Shown here piece by piece: positions 7,975 through 16,196 of a stretch of 64,000 nt of DNA. The translations under genes and the position numbers were made by a program. Location of the stretch: contig OZ245813.1 of assembly GCA_965228445.1 (NCBI GenBank), forward strand, positions 682,001-746,000, in the 5' to 3' direction. The notes under the pieces are model-generated. The model worked only from the letters and a program-made list of their open reading frames with translations, was not told the origin of the DNA and made no database searches. This DNA comes from Thalassobaculum sp965228445. GTDB lineage: Bacteria > Pseudomonadota > Alphaproteobacteria > Thalassobaculales > Thalassobaculaceae. Numbering within the stretch: the stretch's first letter is position 1; each line of letters opens with the position of its first letter.

Positions 7975-9009
7975 TCACTCCTCCGCCCGGTAGCGCCACA
8001 CCCCGCTGTCGTCCAGGCTGCGGTCGAGCTGGCCGTCCTCCACCAGGTAGTTCAGATGCGCGAGCGCCTCGCCGATGGCGAAACGGCTCTGGTGGGCGTC
8101 GAGCTGGCGCTTGAACATCTTGTACATGACGTCGGCCGCCGTGGACGGCTCGGCGCAGACCTCCAGGGCGAGTTCGAACCGCTCGTGGTGGTGGGCGATC
8201 AGGTCGGCGCGGCGCTCGTGCAGGCCGCGATAGGGCCGGTCGTGCGACGGCAGCACCAGGATGTCCGGCTCCATGTAGTCCAGGTTCTCCAGGAACCGGA
8301 TGTAGTCGGCCAGCGGGTTGCCTTCCGGCTCGTTCCACCAGACCGACACGTTCGGCGAGATCCGCGGCAGCAGGAAGTCGCCGCCGAGCACCATGTTGTC
8401 GTCCGGGCAGTACAGGCAGATATGCTCCGGAGAGTGGCCACCGGACAGGATCGGAACCCAGGTCCGGCCGCCGATCTCCAGGGCGGTCTCCTCGCTGATC
8501 CGGCGATAGATCGGCGGCACCGGCGACACCAGGGAGTGGAAGTGGTTGCCCAGGTCGCGCAGCTCGGCGACCAGCAGGTCGGACAGGCCGGCCCGGCTGT
8601 AGAAGTCCGGGGCGTAGGTCTGGAATTGCTCCGGCGGCTCGGCGCGGTTGACCCGGGCGGACAGCCACTCGGTGCGGCTCATCCACAGCGGCGCGCCGGT
8701 GCGCTCCTGCAGCCAGCCGGCATTGCCGACATGGTCCGGGTGGAAATGGGTGACGATGATCTGCGAGATCGGCTTGCCCTGGAGCTCGTTGGCCAGCACC
8801 AGTTCCCAGAGATCCTGGGTCGGCTTCAGCGCGGCTCCGGTATCCACGAGAACCCAGCCCTCCGCGCCGTCGTCCAGCAGGAACAGGTTCACATGGTCGA
8901 GGGCGAAGGGCAGGGGCATCCGAATCCAGCGGATTCCGGGAGCGACCTCCATGGCCGTGCCCGGTTCGGGCAGGGTCTCGCCGTAGATGTAATCGACATC
9001 GGTTTTCAT
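7975..9009 (-). CDS. MBL-fold metallo-hydrolase (glyoxalase II-like, about 344 residues)
   Basis: A metallo-beta-lactamase-fold hydrolase. The metal-binding motif is THFHPDHVGN. A second-shell region ILSGGHSPEHICLY and the later LGGDFLL and LPSHDRPYRG supply the other expected His and Asp ligands. A C-terminal helical extension of about 90 residues follows, with LARGE-subfamily features (HLNYLVEDGQL). I chose the ATG at 9009 over a TTG 36 bases upstream because it begins the sequence found in the core fold. It is 53 bases downstream of phnN on the same strand and could be carried by phn read-through. It does not have the PhnP layout, so I do not call it phnP. Substrate unknown. Confidence 0.82.
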   Translation of the reverse strand: MKTDVDYIYGETLPEPGTAMEVAPGIRWIRMPLPFALDHVNLFLLDDGAEGWVLVDTGAALKPTQDLWELVLANELQGKPISQIIVTHFHPDHVGNAGWLQERTGAPLWMSRTEWLSARVNRAEPPEQFQTYAPDFYSRAGLSDLLVAELRDLGNHFHSLVSPVPPIYRRISEETALEIGGRTWVPILSGGHSPEHICLYCPDDNMVLGGDFLLPRISPNVSVWWNEPEGNPLADYIRFLENLDYMEPDILVLPSHDRPYRGLHERRADLIAHHHERFELALEVCAEPSTAADVMYKMFKRQLDAHQSRFAIGEALAHLNYLVEDGQLDRSLDDSGVWRYRAEE

Positions 9010-9062
9010 GGGGCGCGACGGTAACCGGATTCTTGCCCGGCGCAAGACGCGGAGTCTCTGTC

Positions 9063-9626
9063 CTATCGGGCGAGCGCGGACGCAGCCTCCAAGGCGGCGA
9101 GGAAGCGGGCGACCGCCGTCTCCACCGTGTCGTCGTTGACCACCTCGAACACGTTGTCGCCGGAGACCGGCACGGCGGCGGCGCGGGCGACCCGGGCTTC
9201 GATTTGCTCGGCAGTTTCCCGACCGCGGGCGGCGAGCCGTTGGCGCAGCACCGCCTCGGGCACCGAGAGGCTGATCACGGCAGTCGGGGGGTAGGCCGCG
9301 CGCGCCTCGTCGATGACCGAGCGGGAGACGTTGACGACCACCGACACGCCGGAAGCCAGTTTGTTCGCGATGGCGGCCGGCACGCCGTAGAACAGCTCAT
9401 GGGCGCCCCAGCTCAGGGCATAGGCACCGGCCGCCTTGCGAGCCTCGAAGCCGGCGGTGTCGACCGGGTTGTGGTCCTCGCCGCCGGCCTCGGCCGGGCG
9501 GGTGATGTCGCGCTGGGGGAAGTGGAAGCGCGGATCGTCGGCCAGTGCGGTCTTGGCGGCGTCGATCAGCGTGTCCTTGCCGGACCCGGACGGTCCGACG
9601 ACCAAGATGAGCGTGCCTCGGGTCAT
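9063..9626 (-). CDS. phnN: Ribose 1,5-bisphosphate phosphokinase PhnN
   Basis: A 187-residue guanylate-kinase-like P-loop kinase that turns ribose 1,5-bisphosphate, an end product of C-P lyase, into PRPP. The Walker A motif GPSGSGKDT lies at the N-terminus, followed by QRDITRPAEAGGEDH, the substrate-binding region typical of PhnN. It is the last clear gene of the phn operon, starting 7 bases after the stop of the hexapeptide transferase gene. The ATG at 9626 gives a normal PhnN length. Confidence 0.93.
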   Translation of the reverse strand: MTRGTLILVVGPSGSGKDTLIDAAKTALADDPRFHFPQRDITRPAEAGGEDHNPVDTAGFEARKAAGAYALSWGAHELFYGVPAAIANKLASGVSVVVNVSRSVIDEARAAYPPTAVISLSVPEAVLRQRLAARGRETAEQIEARVARAAAVPVSGDNVFEVVNDDTVETAVARFLAALEAASALAR

Positions 9627-9633
9627 GAGAATG

Positions 9634-10269
9634 TCAGTCCGCGTATTTCTCGACGAAGGCTTCGGCTTCCAGTGAGCGGAAATCGGCCATGCGCTCGCGC
9701 AGCTGGTCGTGGCTCCAGTCCCACCAGGCGATCCGGCGCAGTTTCTCCTCGGTCGCCTCCGATACCCGGCGGCGCAGGACGCGGCCCGGATTGCCGACAA
9801 CGATCGTATAGGCCGGCACGTCCTTGGTGACGATCGCGCCGGAGCCGATGATCGCCCCGTCGCCGACGCTGACCCCGGCCATGACCACAGCACCATGGCC
9901 GATCCAGGTGTCGTGGCCGATGGTGCAGTGGTGGTCGCGGCGCCAGTCGAAGAACTCCTCCTCATCCTCGCCGAGATCGTAGGAGGCGGCCCGGTACATG
10001 AAGTGGTGCAGGCTGGCACGCCAGTGCGGGTGGTTGCCCGGGTTGATGCGGGTGTGGGAGGCGATGTTCGCGAACTTGCCGACCGTGGTGTAGATGATCT
10101 GGCTGTCGGAGACGACGTAGCTGTAGTCGCCGAAGCTGCTCTCCACCACGCTGGTGCGCGCACCCACCTCGGTCCAGCCGCCGAAGGTGCTGTCCTGTAC
10201 GTGGGCGTCCGGGTGGATCAGCGGGCCGTCGGCCTTGAGCTTCTTCGGGCTCGATTTCAGACCGTCCAT
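9634..10269 (-). CDS. Phosphonate-metabolism hexapeptide-repeat acyltransferase
   Basis: A 211-residue left-handed beta-helix acyltransferase of the type found inside phn operons (TIGR03308-like). Hexapeptide turns are visible through GWTEVGARTSVVESSFGDYS and later HDTWIGHGAVVMAGVSVGDG followed by AIIGSGAIVTKDVPAY. HWRASLHHFMYR and WWDWSHDQLRERM are features I recall from this subfamily. The ATG overlaps the phnM stop by one base (TGATG), showing translational coupling. It may acetylate aminoalkyl phosphonates or a pathway intermediate; the true acceptor is not known to me. Confidence 0.88.
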   Translation of the reverse strand: MDGLKSSPKKLKADGPLIHPDAHVQDSTFGGWTEVGARTSVVESSFGDYSYVVSDSQIIYTTVGKFANIASHTRINPGNHPHWRASLHHFMYRAASYDLGEDEEEFFDWRRDHHCTIGHDTWIGHGAVVMAGVSVGDGAIIGSGAIVTKDVPAYTIVVGNPGRVLRRRVSEATEEKLRRIAWWDWSHDQLRERMADFRSLEAEAFVEKYAD

Positions 10270-11414
10270 CACAGCACCCGCATCCCTTCGCGCCACACGC
10301 GGCGGACCGCCGGCACGCCGTCCGGCAGGGCCCGGAACCGCACCAGGTCGGCGCGCCGACCGGTCGCGATCCGACCGCGATCCTCCATGCCGACCATCGC
10401 CGCCGGGTTGCTGGTGACCGTCGCCAGCGCCTTGGGCAGGGCGATGCCGTGAAGGCTGTTCAGCAGCAGCGCGCCGTGCAGCAGGCTCGCCGGCACGTAG
10501 TCGCTGGACAGGCAGTCGAGCACGCCGGCCTCGGCCAGCTCGCCGGCAGACACGTTGCCGGAATGGGAGCCGCCGCGGACCACGTTCGGTCCGCCCATGA
10601 TGGTGCGCAGCCCCTTGGCATGGGCGGCCTTGGCGGCCTCCAGGGTGGTCGGGAACTCGCTGATGGTCAGGCCAAGCTCGGCGGCCTCGTCCACATGCTC
10701 GACGGTGGCGTCGTCATGGCTGGCGAGCGGATATCCGGCCTCGTGCGCCATCTCGACCAGGATCCGGCGGTGCTTGTCCGAGTACAGGATCTGCGCCTCC
10801 TTGCGGTCGATGATCATCTGCTCGAAGGCGGCATCGTCCAGGTGGTGGCGGCCCTTGTAGTAGACCCGCAGCTTCTCCAGGTTCACGAACTGGCGTTGAC
10901 CCGGCGTGTGGTCCATCAGCGAGACCAGCTTGACCAGCGGGTCGCTCTTGAACGGCTCGAACAGGCTCAGCACGTCCTTGTGCGCCACCTCGCAGCGCAT
11001 GTGCAGGTGGTGGTCGGCGCGCAGCAGGCCGTCGGCGCGGAACGCGTGGATCGCCTCGGAGGACTCCCGCACCAGATAGTCGCGCACGTCCTCGCTCAGC
11101 GTACCGCCGACGGCGATGGCGTCGAGCACGGTGGTGATGCCGGAGGCGACCACCTGGGCGTCATGGGCGAGCAGGGCCGACGAGGTCGGCCACTTCACCT
11201 TGGGGCGGGGCTGGACATGCTTCTCCAGGTTGTCGGTATGCAGTTCCACCAGACCGGGGCAGAGATAGTCGCCCTCCAGATCCTCGGCCGCGGTCACGCC
11301 GGTGCCGCCGCTGCTGACACCGGCGATGCGCCCGTTCTCGATCCGCAGGGTGCCGTGGACGATCTCGTCGTCGAGGACGATCTGCGCGTTGGTCAGGGTG
11401 AGGGCGTGGTTCAT
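10269..11414 (-). CDS. phnM: Alpha-D-ribose 1-methylphosphonate 5-triphosphate diphosphatase PhnM
   Basis: A 381-residue amidohydrolase-superfamily enzyme that removes pyrophosphate from ribose 1-methylphosphonate 5-triphosphate before C-P lyase acts. Typical motifs are PGLVELHTDNLEKH, SLMDHTPGQRQF, LASHDDATVEHV, EFPTTLEAA and LSSDYVPASLLHGA. The start ATG overlaps the phnL stop by 4 bases. A second, more divergent phnM lies at 45584-46723 in this window, outside the phn operon. Confidence 0.96.
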   Translation of the reverse strand: MNHALTLTNAQIVLDDEIVHGTLRIENGRIAGVSSGGTGVTAAEDLEGDYLCPGLVELHTDNLEKHVQPRPKVKWPTSSALLAHDAQVVASGITTVLDAIAVGGTLSEDVRDYLVRESSEAIHAFRADGLLRADHHLHMRCEVAHKDVLSLFEPFKSDPLVKLVSLMDHTPGQRQFVNLEKLRVYYKGRHHLDDAAFEQMIIDRKEAQILYSDKHRRILVEMAHEAGYPLASHDDATVEHVDEAAELGLTISEFPTTLEAAKAAHAKGLRTIMGGPNVVRGGSHSGNVSAGELAEAGVLDCLSSDYVPASLLHGALLLNSLHGIALPKALATVTSNPAAMVGMEDRGRIATGRRADLVRFRALPDGVPAVRRVWREGMRVL

Positions 11415-12124
11415 GCGGCCTGTCTCGCTTCGGTGACGTCGTAGGACCGGGTGCCGACGGCTTCGCGCACCTCGGCGTCGTGGAAGATGCCGATGACCGC
11501 GGCGCCGCGGCCCTTGGCCTCGTTGATCAGCGCCATCACGGTCTCGCGGTTGTCCTTGTCCAGCGAGGCGGTCGGCTCGTCCAGCAGCAGGATGGGATAG
11601 TCCTGCACGAAGGTCATGGCGATGTTCACGCGCTGCTGCTCGCCGCCGGAGAAGGTGGAGGGCGGCAGGGACCAGAGCGCCTCGGGAATGCGCAGGCGGG
11701 TGAGGATGGTCGCGGCCCGTTCCTTCGCCCCCTCCACGCTGAGCCCCTGGCCGATCAGCGGTTCGCAGACCAGGTCCAGGGTGGCGACGCGCGGGATGAC
11801 CCGCAGGAACTGGCTGACATAGCCGAGCGTGTCGCGGCGGATCTCCATGATCTGGAACGGCCGGGCCGAGCACAGGTCGACCCAGGCCGCCCCGTGGCGG
11901 ACATAGATCGAGCCGGCCTGCGGCTTGTAGTTGGCGTAGAGCGAGCGCAGCAGGGTGGATTTGCCGGAGCCCGAAGGCCCGGCCAGGATCACGCATTCGC
12001 CCTGGCGGGCGGTGAACTCCACCTTCTCGAACACGTCGATCTTCACCCCGCCCTGGTTGTGCAGGATGAAGTGCTTGGCGAGGCCTTGGGCGTGGAGCAT
12101 CACGGTGTCGTCGAACTGGGTCAT
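11411..12124 (-). CDS. phnL: C-P lyase complex ABC ATPase PhnL
   Basis: A 237-residue ABC-type ATPase. It has Walker A GPSGSGKST, the signature FSGGEQQRVNIA and Walker B ILLLDEPTAS, with the PhnL-specific N-terminal LAKHFILHNQGGVKI. PhnL is part of the C-P lyase system and is needed for ribose 1-phosphonate formation together with PhnGHI; it is not a membrane transporter ATPase. It starts 4 bases after the phnK stop and overlaps phnM by 4 bases. Confidence 0.95.
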   Translation of the reverse strand: MTQFDDTVMLHAQGLAKHFILHNQGGVKIDVFEKVEFTARQGECVILAGPSGSGKSTLLRSLYANYKPQAGSIYVRHGAAWVDLCSARPFQIMEIRRDTLGYVSQFLRVIPRVATLDLVCEPLIGQGLSVEGAKERAATILTRLRIPEALWSLPPSTFSGGEQQRVNIAMTFVQDYPILLLDEPTASLDKDNRETVMALINEAKGRGAAVIGIFHDAEVREAVGTRSYDVTEARQAA

Positions 12125-12128
12125 GGCA

Positions 12129-12926
12129 TCACACCGGAAGGATCGAGGAGACGAGGAGCTGGGTGTAGGGGTGCTGCGGGTCGTCGAGCACCTGGTCGGT
12201 CAGGCCGCTCTCCACCACGTTGCCGCCCTTCATCACCATCAGCCGGTGCGACAGCAGCCGGACCACGCCGAGATCGTGGGTCACGATCACGCAGGCGATG
12301 CCCAGCGTGCGCACCAGCCCGCGCACCAGGTCGAGCAGGCGGGCCTGCACCGACACGTCGAGGCCAGAGGTCGGCTCGTCCATGAAGACCAGACGCGGCT
12401 TGGTCACCAGGTTGCGGGCGATCTGCAGGCGCTGCTGCATGCCGCCGGAGAAGGTGTGCGGCATGTCGTCGATCCGGCCGATATCCATCTCCACTCGCTC
12501 CAGCCAGTCCACCGCCTCGGAGCGGATATGGCCGTAGTTGCGGTCGCCGATCGCCATCAGCCGTTCGCCAACATTGGCGCCGGCCGAGACCCGCATGCGC
12601 AACCCGTCGCGCGGGTTCTGGTAGACGATGCCCCAGTCGGTGCGCATCAGCAGGCGGCGGCGCGCCTCGCTCATCGCGAACAGGTCGATCAAACCGGCGT
12701 CGCGGGTCTCGTATTCCACCGACCCCTCGCTCGGTTCCATCTGGCCGGAGATGCATTTCAGCAGGGTGGTCTTGCCGGAGCCGGACTCGCCGACGATGCC
12801 GAGCACTTCGCCCGGATAGAGGTCGAAGGAGACGTCGCGGCAGCCGATATGGGGGCCGTAGCGGTGGGTCAGCCCGCGCACCTGCAGCAGCGGGTCGGGC
12901 ATCTCGAATGCCGAGGCGGGGGTCAT
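12129..12926 (-). CDS. phnK: C-P lyase complex ABC ATPase PhnK
   Basis: A 265-residue ABC ATPase that docks on the PhnGHIJ core complex. It has Walker A GESGSGKTTLLKC, the signature FSGGMQQRLQIARNL and Walker B LVFMDEPTSGLD, plus PhnK-type DWGIVYQNPRDGLRM. The ATG at 12926 has AGGAG about 8 bases upstream and overlaps the phnJ stop by 4 bases (ATGA). No membrane permease gene accompanies PhnK or PhnL, as expected for the intracellular C-P lyase machinery. Confidence 0.95.
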   Translation of the reverse strand: MTPASAFEMPDPLLQVRGLTHRYGPHIGCRDVSFDLYPGEVLGIVGESGSGKTTLLKCISGQMEPSEGSVEYETRDAGLIDLFAMSEARRRLLMRTDWGIVYQNPRDGLRMRVSAGANVGERLMAIGDRNYGHIRSEAVDWLERVEMDIGRIDDMPHTFSGGMQQRLQIARNLVTKPRLVFMDEPTSGLDVSVQARLLDLVRGLVRTLGIACVIVTHDLGVVRLLSHRLMVMKGGNVVESGLTDQVLDDPQHPYTQLLVSSILPV

Positions 12927-13873
12927 TGCACGTCTCCTGCCGGGGTCTTGTCGCGGGTGGCATAGGCGCTGTCGCCGCCATCGCCCACATGGCCGGCCTC
13001 GCGGCGCTGTTCGCAGTAGTCGCTGTCGGAGCAGACGTACATCTTGCCGCCCTTGTCGTCGGTCACGACCTCGTCGAGATAGCTGTCGCCGGCGCCGCAC
13101 AGCGCGCAGCACTGGTCCCAGCTCTCGATGGTGAAGGGGTGGTCCTCGAAATCGAGCGACTTCACCTCGGTATAGGGCGGCACGGCATATATCCGCTTCT
13201 CGCGCCCGGCGCCAAAGAGCTGCAGGGCCGCCATGCGGTCCATCTTCGGGTTGTCGAATTTCGGGATCGGGCTCGGTGACATGACGTAGCGGCCGTTCAC
13301 CCGGACCGGGTAATTGTAGGACTTGGTGATGCGGCCGTACTTGGCGATGTCCTCGTACAGGCTCACATGCATCGCGCCGTATTCCTCCAGCGCGTGCATC
13401 CTGCGGGTCTCGGTCTCGCGCGGCTCCAGCCAGCGCAGCGGCTCCGGGATCGGCACCTGGTAGACCAGGATCTGATCCTCGGTCAGCGGCGTCTCCGGGA
13501 TCCGGTGCCGGGTCTGGATCACCGACGCCTCCACCGTCTTCTCCGTCGTCGCCACGCCGGCGGTCTTGGCGAAGAAGCTGCGGATGTTGACCGCGTTGGT
13601 GGTGTCGTCCGCACCCTGGTCGATGACCTTCAGGGTGTCGTCCGGGCCGATGACGGCGGCGGTCACCTGGATGCCGCCCGTGCCCCAGCCATAAGGCAGC
13701 GGCATCTCGCGCGAGCCGAACGGCACCTGGTAGCCGGGGACGGCCACGCCCTTGAGGATAGCGCGGCGGATCATCCGCTTCGTCTGCTCGTCCAGATAGG
13801 CGAAGTTGTAACCGGTGGCGGCGCGCGTCTCGGCGGCGGCGCCGCGGCTCGGGTGGTCGATCACGTCAGCCAT
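12923..13873 (-). CDS. phnJ: C-P lyase catalytic subunit PhnJ (radical SAM)
   Basis: A 316-residue radical-SAM enzyme that breaks the carbon-phosphorus bond of ribose 1-methylphosphonate 5-phosphate. The four-cysteine pattern of PhnJ (C-x2-C-x21-C-x5-C) is present, beginning at CALC. The N-terminal YNFAYLDEQTKRMIRRAILK and GYQVPFGSREMPLPYGWG are highly typical. I chose the ATG at 13873 because GAGGA lies about 9 bases upstream. An in-frame ATG at 13888 overlaps the phnI stop in the ATGA manner seen elsewhere in this operon and would add 5 residues. Confidence 0.96.
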   Translation of the reverse strand: MADVIDHPSRGAAAETRAATGYNFAYLDEQTKRMIRRAILKGVAVPGYQVPFGSREMPLPYGWGTGGIQVTAAVIGPDDTLKVIDQGADDTTNAVNIRSFFAKTAGVATTEKTVEASVIQTRHRIPETPLTEDQILVYQVPIPEPLRWLEPRETETRRMHALEEYGAMHVSLYEDIAKYGRITKSYNYPVRVNGRYVMSPSPIPKFDNPKMDRMAALQLFGAGREKRIYAVPPYTEVKSLDFEDHPFTIESWDQCCALCGAGDSYLDEVVTDDKGGKMYVCSDSDYCEQRREAGHVGDGGDSAYATRDKTPAGDVQ

Positions 13874-13884
13874 TGTTCTCGTCC

Positions 13885-15000
13885 TCATTCCGCCGCATCG
13901 GAAACGGCGTCGTCGGCGTCTTCCGGGGTGCGCTCCTCGAACGCTTTGCGCAGGGCGCGCACGGTGACCAGCTCGGCCTGGAAGTCGACGTAGTGCGGCA
14001 GCTTCAGGTGCTGCACGAAGCCGGACGCCTCCACATTGTCGGAATGGGCCATGACGAATTCCTCGTCCTGGGCCGGGGCGTCGATCGGCTCGTCGAACTC
14101 GCGCGCCCGCAACGCCCGGTCGACCAGGGCCATGGACATCGCCTTGCGCTCGCAATGGCCGAAGGTCAGGCCATAGCCCTGGGTGAACTGCGGCGGCTGG
14201 GTGGCCGAGCCCTTGAACTGGTTGATCATCTGGCACTCGGTCACGGTGATCTCGCCGATTTCGATCGGGAAGCCGAGCTCCTCCGGCGCGAACTCGACCG
14301 CGACCTCGCCCATGCGGATCTCGCCTGCGAAGGGGTGGTTGTTGCCGTAGCCGCGCTGGGTCGAGTAGCCGAGCGCCAGCAGGAAGCCTTCGTCGCCGCG
14401 GGCCAGGTTCTGCAACCGGGCGGCCCGCTCGGCCGGATAGCGCGGCGAGTTGCGGGTCAGATCGAACACCGGGTCGGCCGCGTTGTCCGGCTGCTCGGTC
14501 TCGATCAGGCCCTCGTAGTTCAGGATCTCGGTGACCCGCGGCATGCCGCCTTCCACCGGGGCCTCGGCGATCTCGGCGGCCGGACGGTTGTCGCCGGCGG
14601 CCAGCGCGAAATCGAGCAGGCGGTGGGTGTAGTCGAAACTCGGACCCAGCACCTGGCCGCCGGGCAGGTCCTTGTAGGTGGCGGAGATCCGGCGCCGCAC
14701 GTTCATCTCGGCGGTGTCGATCGGCTCGCCCTCGCCGAAGCGGGGCAGGGTGGTGCGGTAGGCGCGCAGCAGGAAAATCGCCTCCTGCAGGTCGCCGCGC
14801 GCCTGCTTGATGGCAAGTGCCGCCAGTTCGGGGTCGTAGAGCGAACCCTCGGTCATCACCCGGTCGACGGCGAGGCTCATCTGCTCGCGGATCTGGTCCA
14901 GGCTGAGCTCGGGGACCCGCCGGTCGCCCCGGCGTTCCTCGGCCAGGAGCTTCTGGGAATTCTCGATGGCCTTCTCGCCACCCTTGACGGCGACATACAT
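13885..15000 (-). CDS. phnI: C-P lyase core subunit PhnI (nucleosidase)
   Basis: A 371-residue PhnI-family protein, the core subunit that replaces the purine of a nucleotide by phosphonate at ribose C1 with help from PhnG, H and L. It begins MYVAVKGGEKAIENSQKLL and includes RRISATYKDLPGGQVLGPSF and the TQGYGLTFGHCERKAMSMAL region characteristic of PhnI. Length is normal. It lies 3 bases after the phnH stop. Confidence 0.96.
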   Translation of the reverse strand: MYVAVKGGEKAIENSQKLLAEERRGDRRVPELSLDQIREQMSLAVDRVMTEGSLYDPELAALAIKQARGDLQEAIFLLRAYRTTLPRFGEGEPIDTAEMNVRRRISATYKDLPGGQVLGPSFDYTHRLLDFALAAGDNRPAAEIAEAPVEGGMPRVTEILNYEGLIETEQPDNAADPVFDLTRNSPRYPAERAARLQNLARGDEGFLLALGYSTQRGYGNNHPFAGEIRMGEVAVEFAPEELGFPIEIGEITVTECQMINQFKGSATQPPQFTQGYGLTFGHCERKAMSMALVDRALRAREFDEPIDAPAQDEEFVMAHSDNVEASGFVQHLKLPHYVDFQAELVTVRALRKAFEERTPEDADDAVSDAAE

Positions 15001-15003
15001 GGC

Positions 15004-15600
15004 TCAGGCCTCCGTGACGTTGATGGTGCGGGGCAGGGCGGCGAGCGTGGCACCGTCCGCCAGGATCAGATCGATGCCGCAGGGGAACAGCACCCCGTTC
15101 TCATTCCATTCCCGCCAGACGCCGGCGCGCAGGCCGGTGACGGCGAGGCGGTGGGTGTCCTTGATGCCGGGACCGCTCAGGGTCAGTTCGCCCTCGGTGG
15201 CGAGCCCGTCGGTCTGGACGATCACCGTGGTGGAGGTCTCCGGATAGGCGTCGTCGCCGATCGCGAAGCCGTCCAGGGACGGCAGCTTGCCGGCCGAGGC
15301 GATGGCGAAGGCCGCCTTGGACCGGTCGTCGACGATCGGGCAGCCGCAATGGAATTTCAGGAAGGTCTCCGCCGCCTGGGACCGCAGGTCGGGGGCGATC
15401 CACAGAGGCGTGTCTTGATCGACCAGGGCGAGGCAGATGGCGGCGGTGGCCGGCGCCAGCGGGGCCGGCGCCTCGTCGAGCAGGGCGACTTTCTGCAGCC
15501 GGCCCGGCCGTGCCATGGCGTCGAGCACCGCGCGGAACACCGCCTGGCTGTCGAGCACCGGGTCGCGGAAGCCCGGCTTGATGTCGGTCATCGGCGCCAT
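15004..15600 (-). CDS. phnH: C-P lyase core subunit PhnH
   Basis: A 198-residue PhnH-family protein, a structural subunit of the PhnGHIJ core. Typical parts are the N-terminal PGFRDPVLDSQAVFRAVLDA followed by MARPG, then LALVDQDTPLWIAPDL and the C-terminal FPCGIDLILADGATLAALPR. The ATG at 15600 has GGGAGAG upstream and is 2 bases past the phnG stop, in line with tight coupling. Confidence 0.94.
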   Translation of the reverse strand: MAPMTDIKPGFRDPVLDSQAVFRAVLDAMARPGRLQKVALLDEAPAPLAPATAAICLALVDQDTPLWIAPDLRSQAAETFLKFHCGCPIVDDRSKAAFAIASAGKLPSLDGFAIGDDAYPETSTTVIVQTDGLATEGELTLSGPGIKDTHRLAVTGLRAGVWREWNENGVLFPCGIDLILADGATLAALPRTINVTEA

Positions 15601-15602
15601 GC

Positions 15603-16085
15603 TCAGCTCTCCCGCACGAGGGTGAAGAAATCGACTTTGGTGGAGGCCGCCTTCTGGCCGCGCTCGCGCTTCGCCGCTTCCTGGCGCAGCGACAGGGGGG
15701 CGATCACCGCCCGCTCCAGCGCGTCGCGGCGCGAGGGGGTCTGCATGATCGCGTCGACCACCGCCGCCAGCTCGGCATGCCGCTTATTGCGGCCCATGAC
15801 GTAGCCGAAGCCGACCGCGCCGTAGTCGAGCTGCACGGCGCAGCGGGTGACGGTCACCTCGCCGATGTTGAAGCGGGCGCCGGTGCCGCCGGCGCGGCCG
15901 CGGGCCATGACCATCCCGACCTCCGGCGCCCGGATCACGGTCCAGGCCGGTTTGGACGGCAGGTTGTTCCAGAGCGAGTCCAGGTCGCCGAACTCGGCCT
16001 TGGCCAGGGCGGACATCCAACGCTGGCGGGCGCGGCGCTCTGCGCTTTGTTCGGGGGAGCAGGCTGTGGGGCGTTTCGAGCTCAT
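15603..16085 (-). CDS. phnG: C-P lyase core subunit PhnG
   Basis: A 160-residue PhnG-family protein, first gene of the C-P lyase operon. Family features are RARQRWMSALAKAEFGDL, RAPEVGMVMARGRAGGTGA, NIGEVTVTRCAVQL, GFGYVMGRNKRHAELAAVVD and the C-terminal TKVDFFTLVRES. Two starts are possible. The ATG at 16112 lies inside the proposed PhnF operator and has no ribosome site, so I prefer the ATG at 16085; it leaves the operator in the leader and gives a normal N-terminus. The shorter start also has only a weak GGA upstream. Confidence 0.92.
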   Translation of the reverse strand: MSSKRPTACSPEQSAERRARQRWMSALAKAEFGDLDSLWNNLPSKPAWTVIRAPEVGMVMARGRAGGTGARFNIGEVTVTRCAVQLDYGAVGFGYVMGRNKRHAELAAVVDAIMQTPSRRDALERAVIAPLSLRQEAAKRERGQKAASTKVDFFTLVRES

Positions 16086-16100
16086 CGACGAATTTCCGAT

Positions 16101-16112
16101 TTGTCTAGACAT
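16101..16112. promoter_or_regulatory. Probable PhnF (GntR/HutC) operator in the phnF-phnG gap
   Basis: The sequence TTGTCTAGACAT contains GTCTAGAC, a perfect 8-base palindrome matching the GT-N-TA-N-AC pattern known for HutC-subfamily GntR regulators. It lies in the short divergent gap between phnF and phnG, about 16 bases upstream of the preferred phnG start. A degenerate second half-site (ATCCAGAC) follows directly. Binding by PhnF is inference from position and family. Confidence 0.6.
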
Positions 16113-16196
16113 CCAGACTTATTAAGCGCAATATGATCAACAAATCCGAGGCTGTAAAGCCGTCGATGGTTAAGCTTTCGTGACGGGAGGACCTGC

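Noticed and set aside
7975..9009. MBL hydrolase next to phnN as PhnP
   Set aside because: Its length, the THFHPDHVG context and the C-terminal extension fit a glyoxalase II-like protein, not the PhnP layout; spacing is also looser than within the phn operon.
13873..15804. Plus-strand frame of 643 codons opposite phnI, phnH and phnG
   Set aside because: Antisense shadow of conserved phn genes with no domain and no ribosome site.
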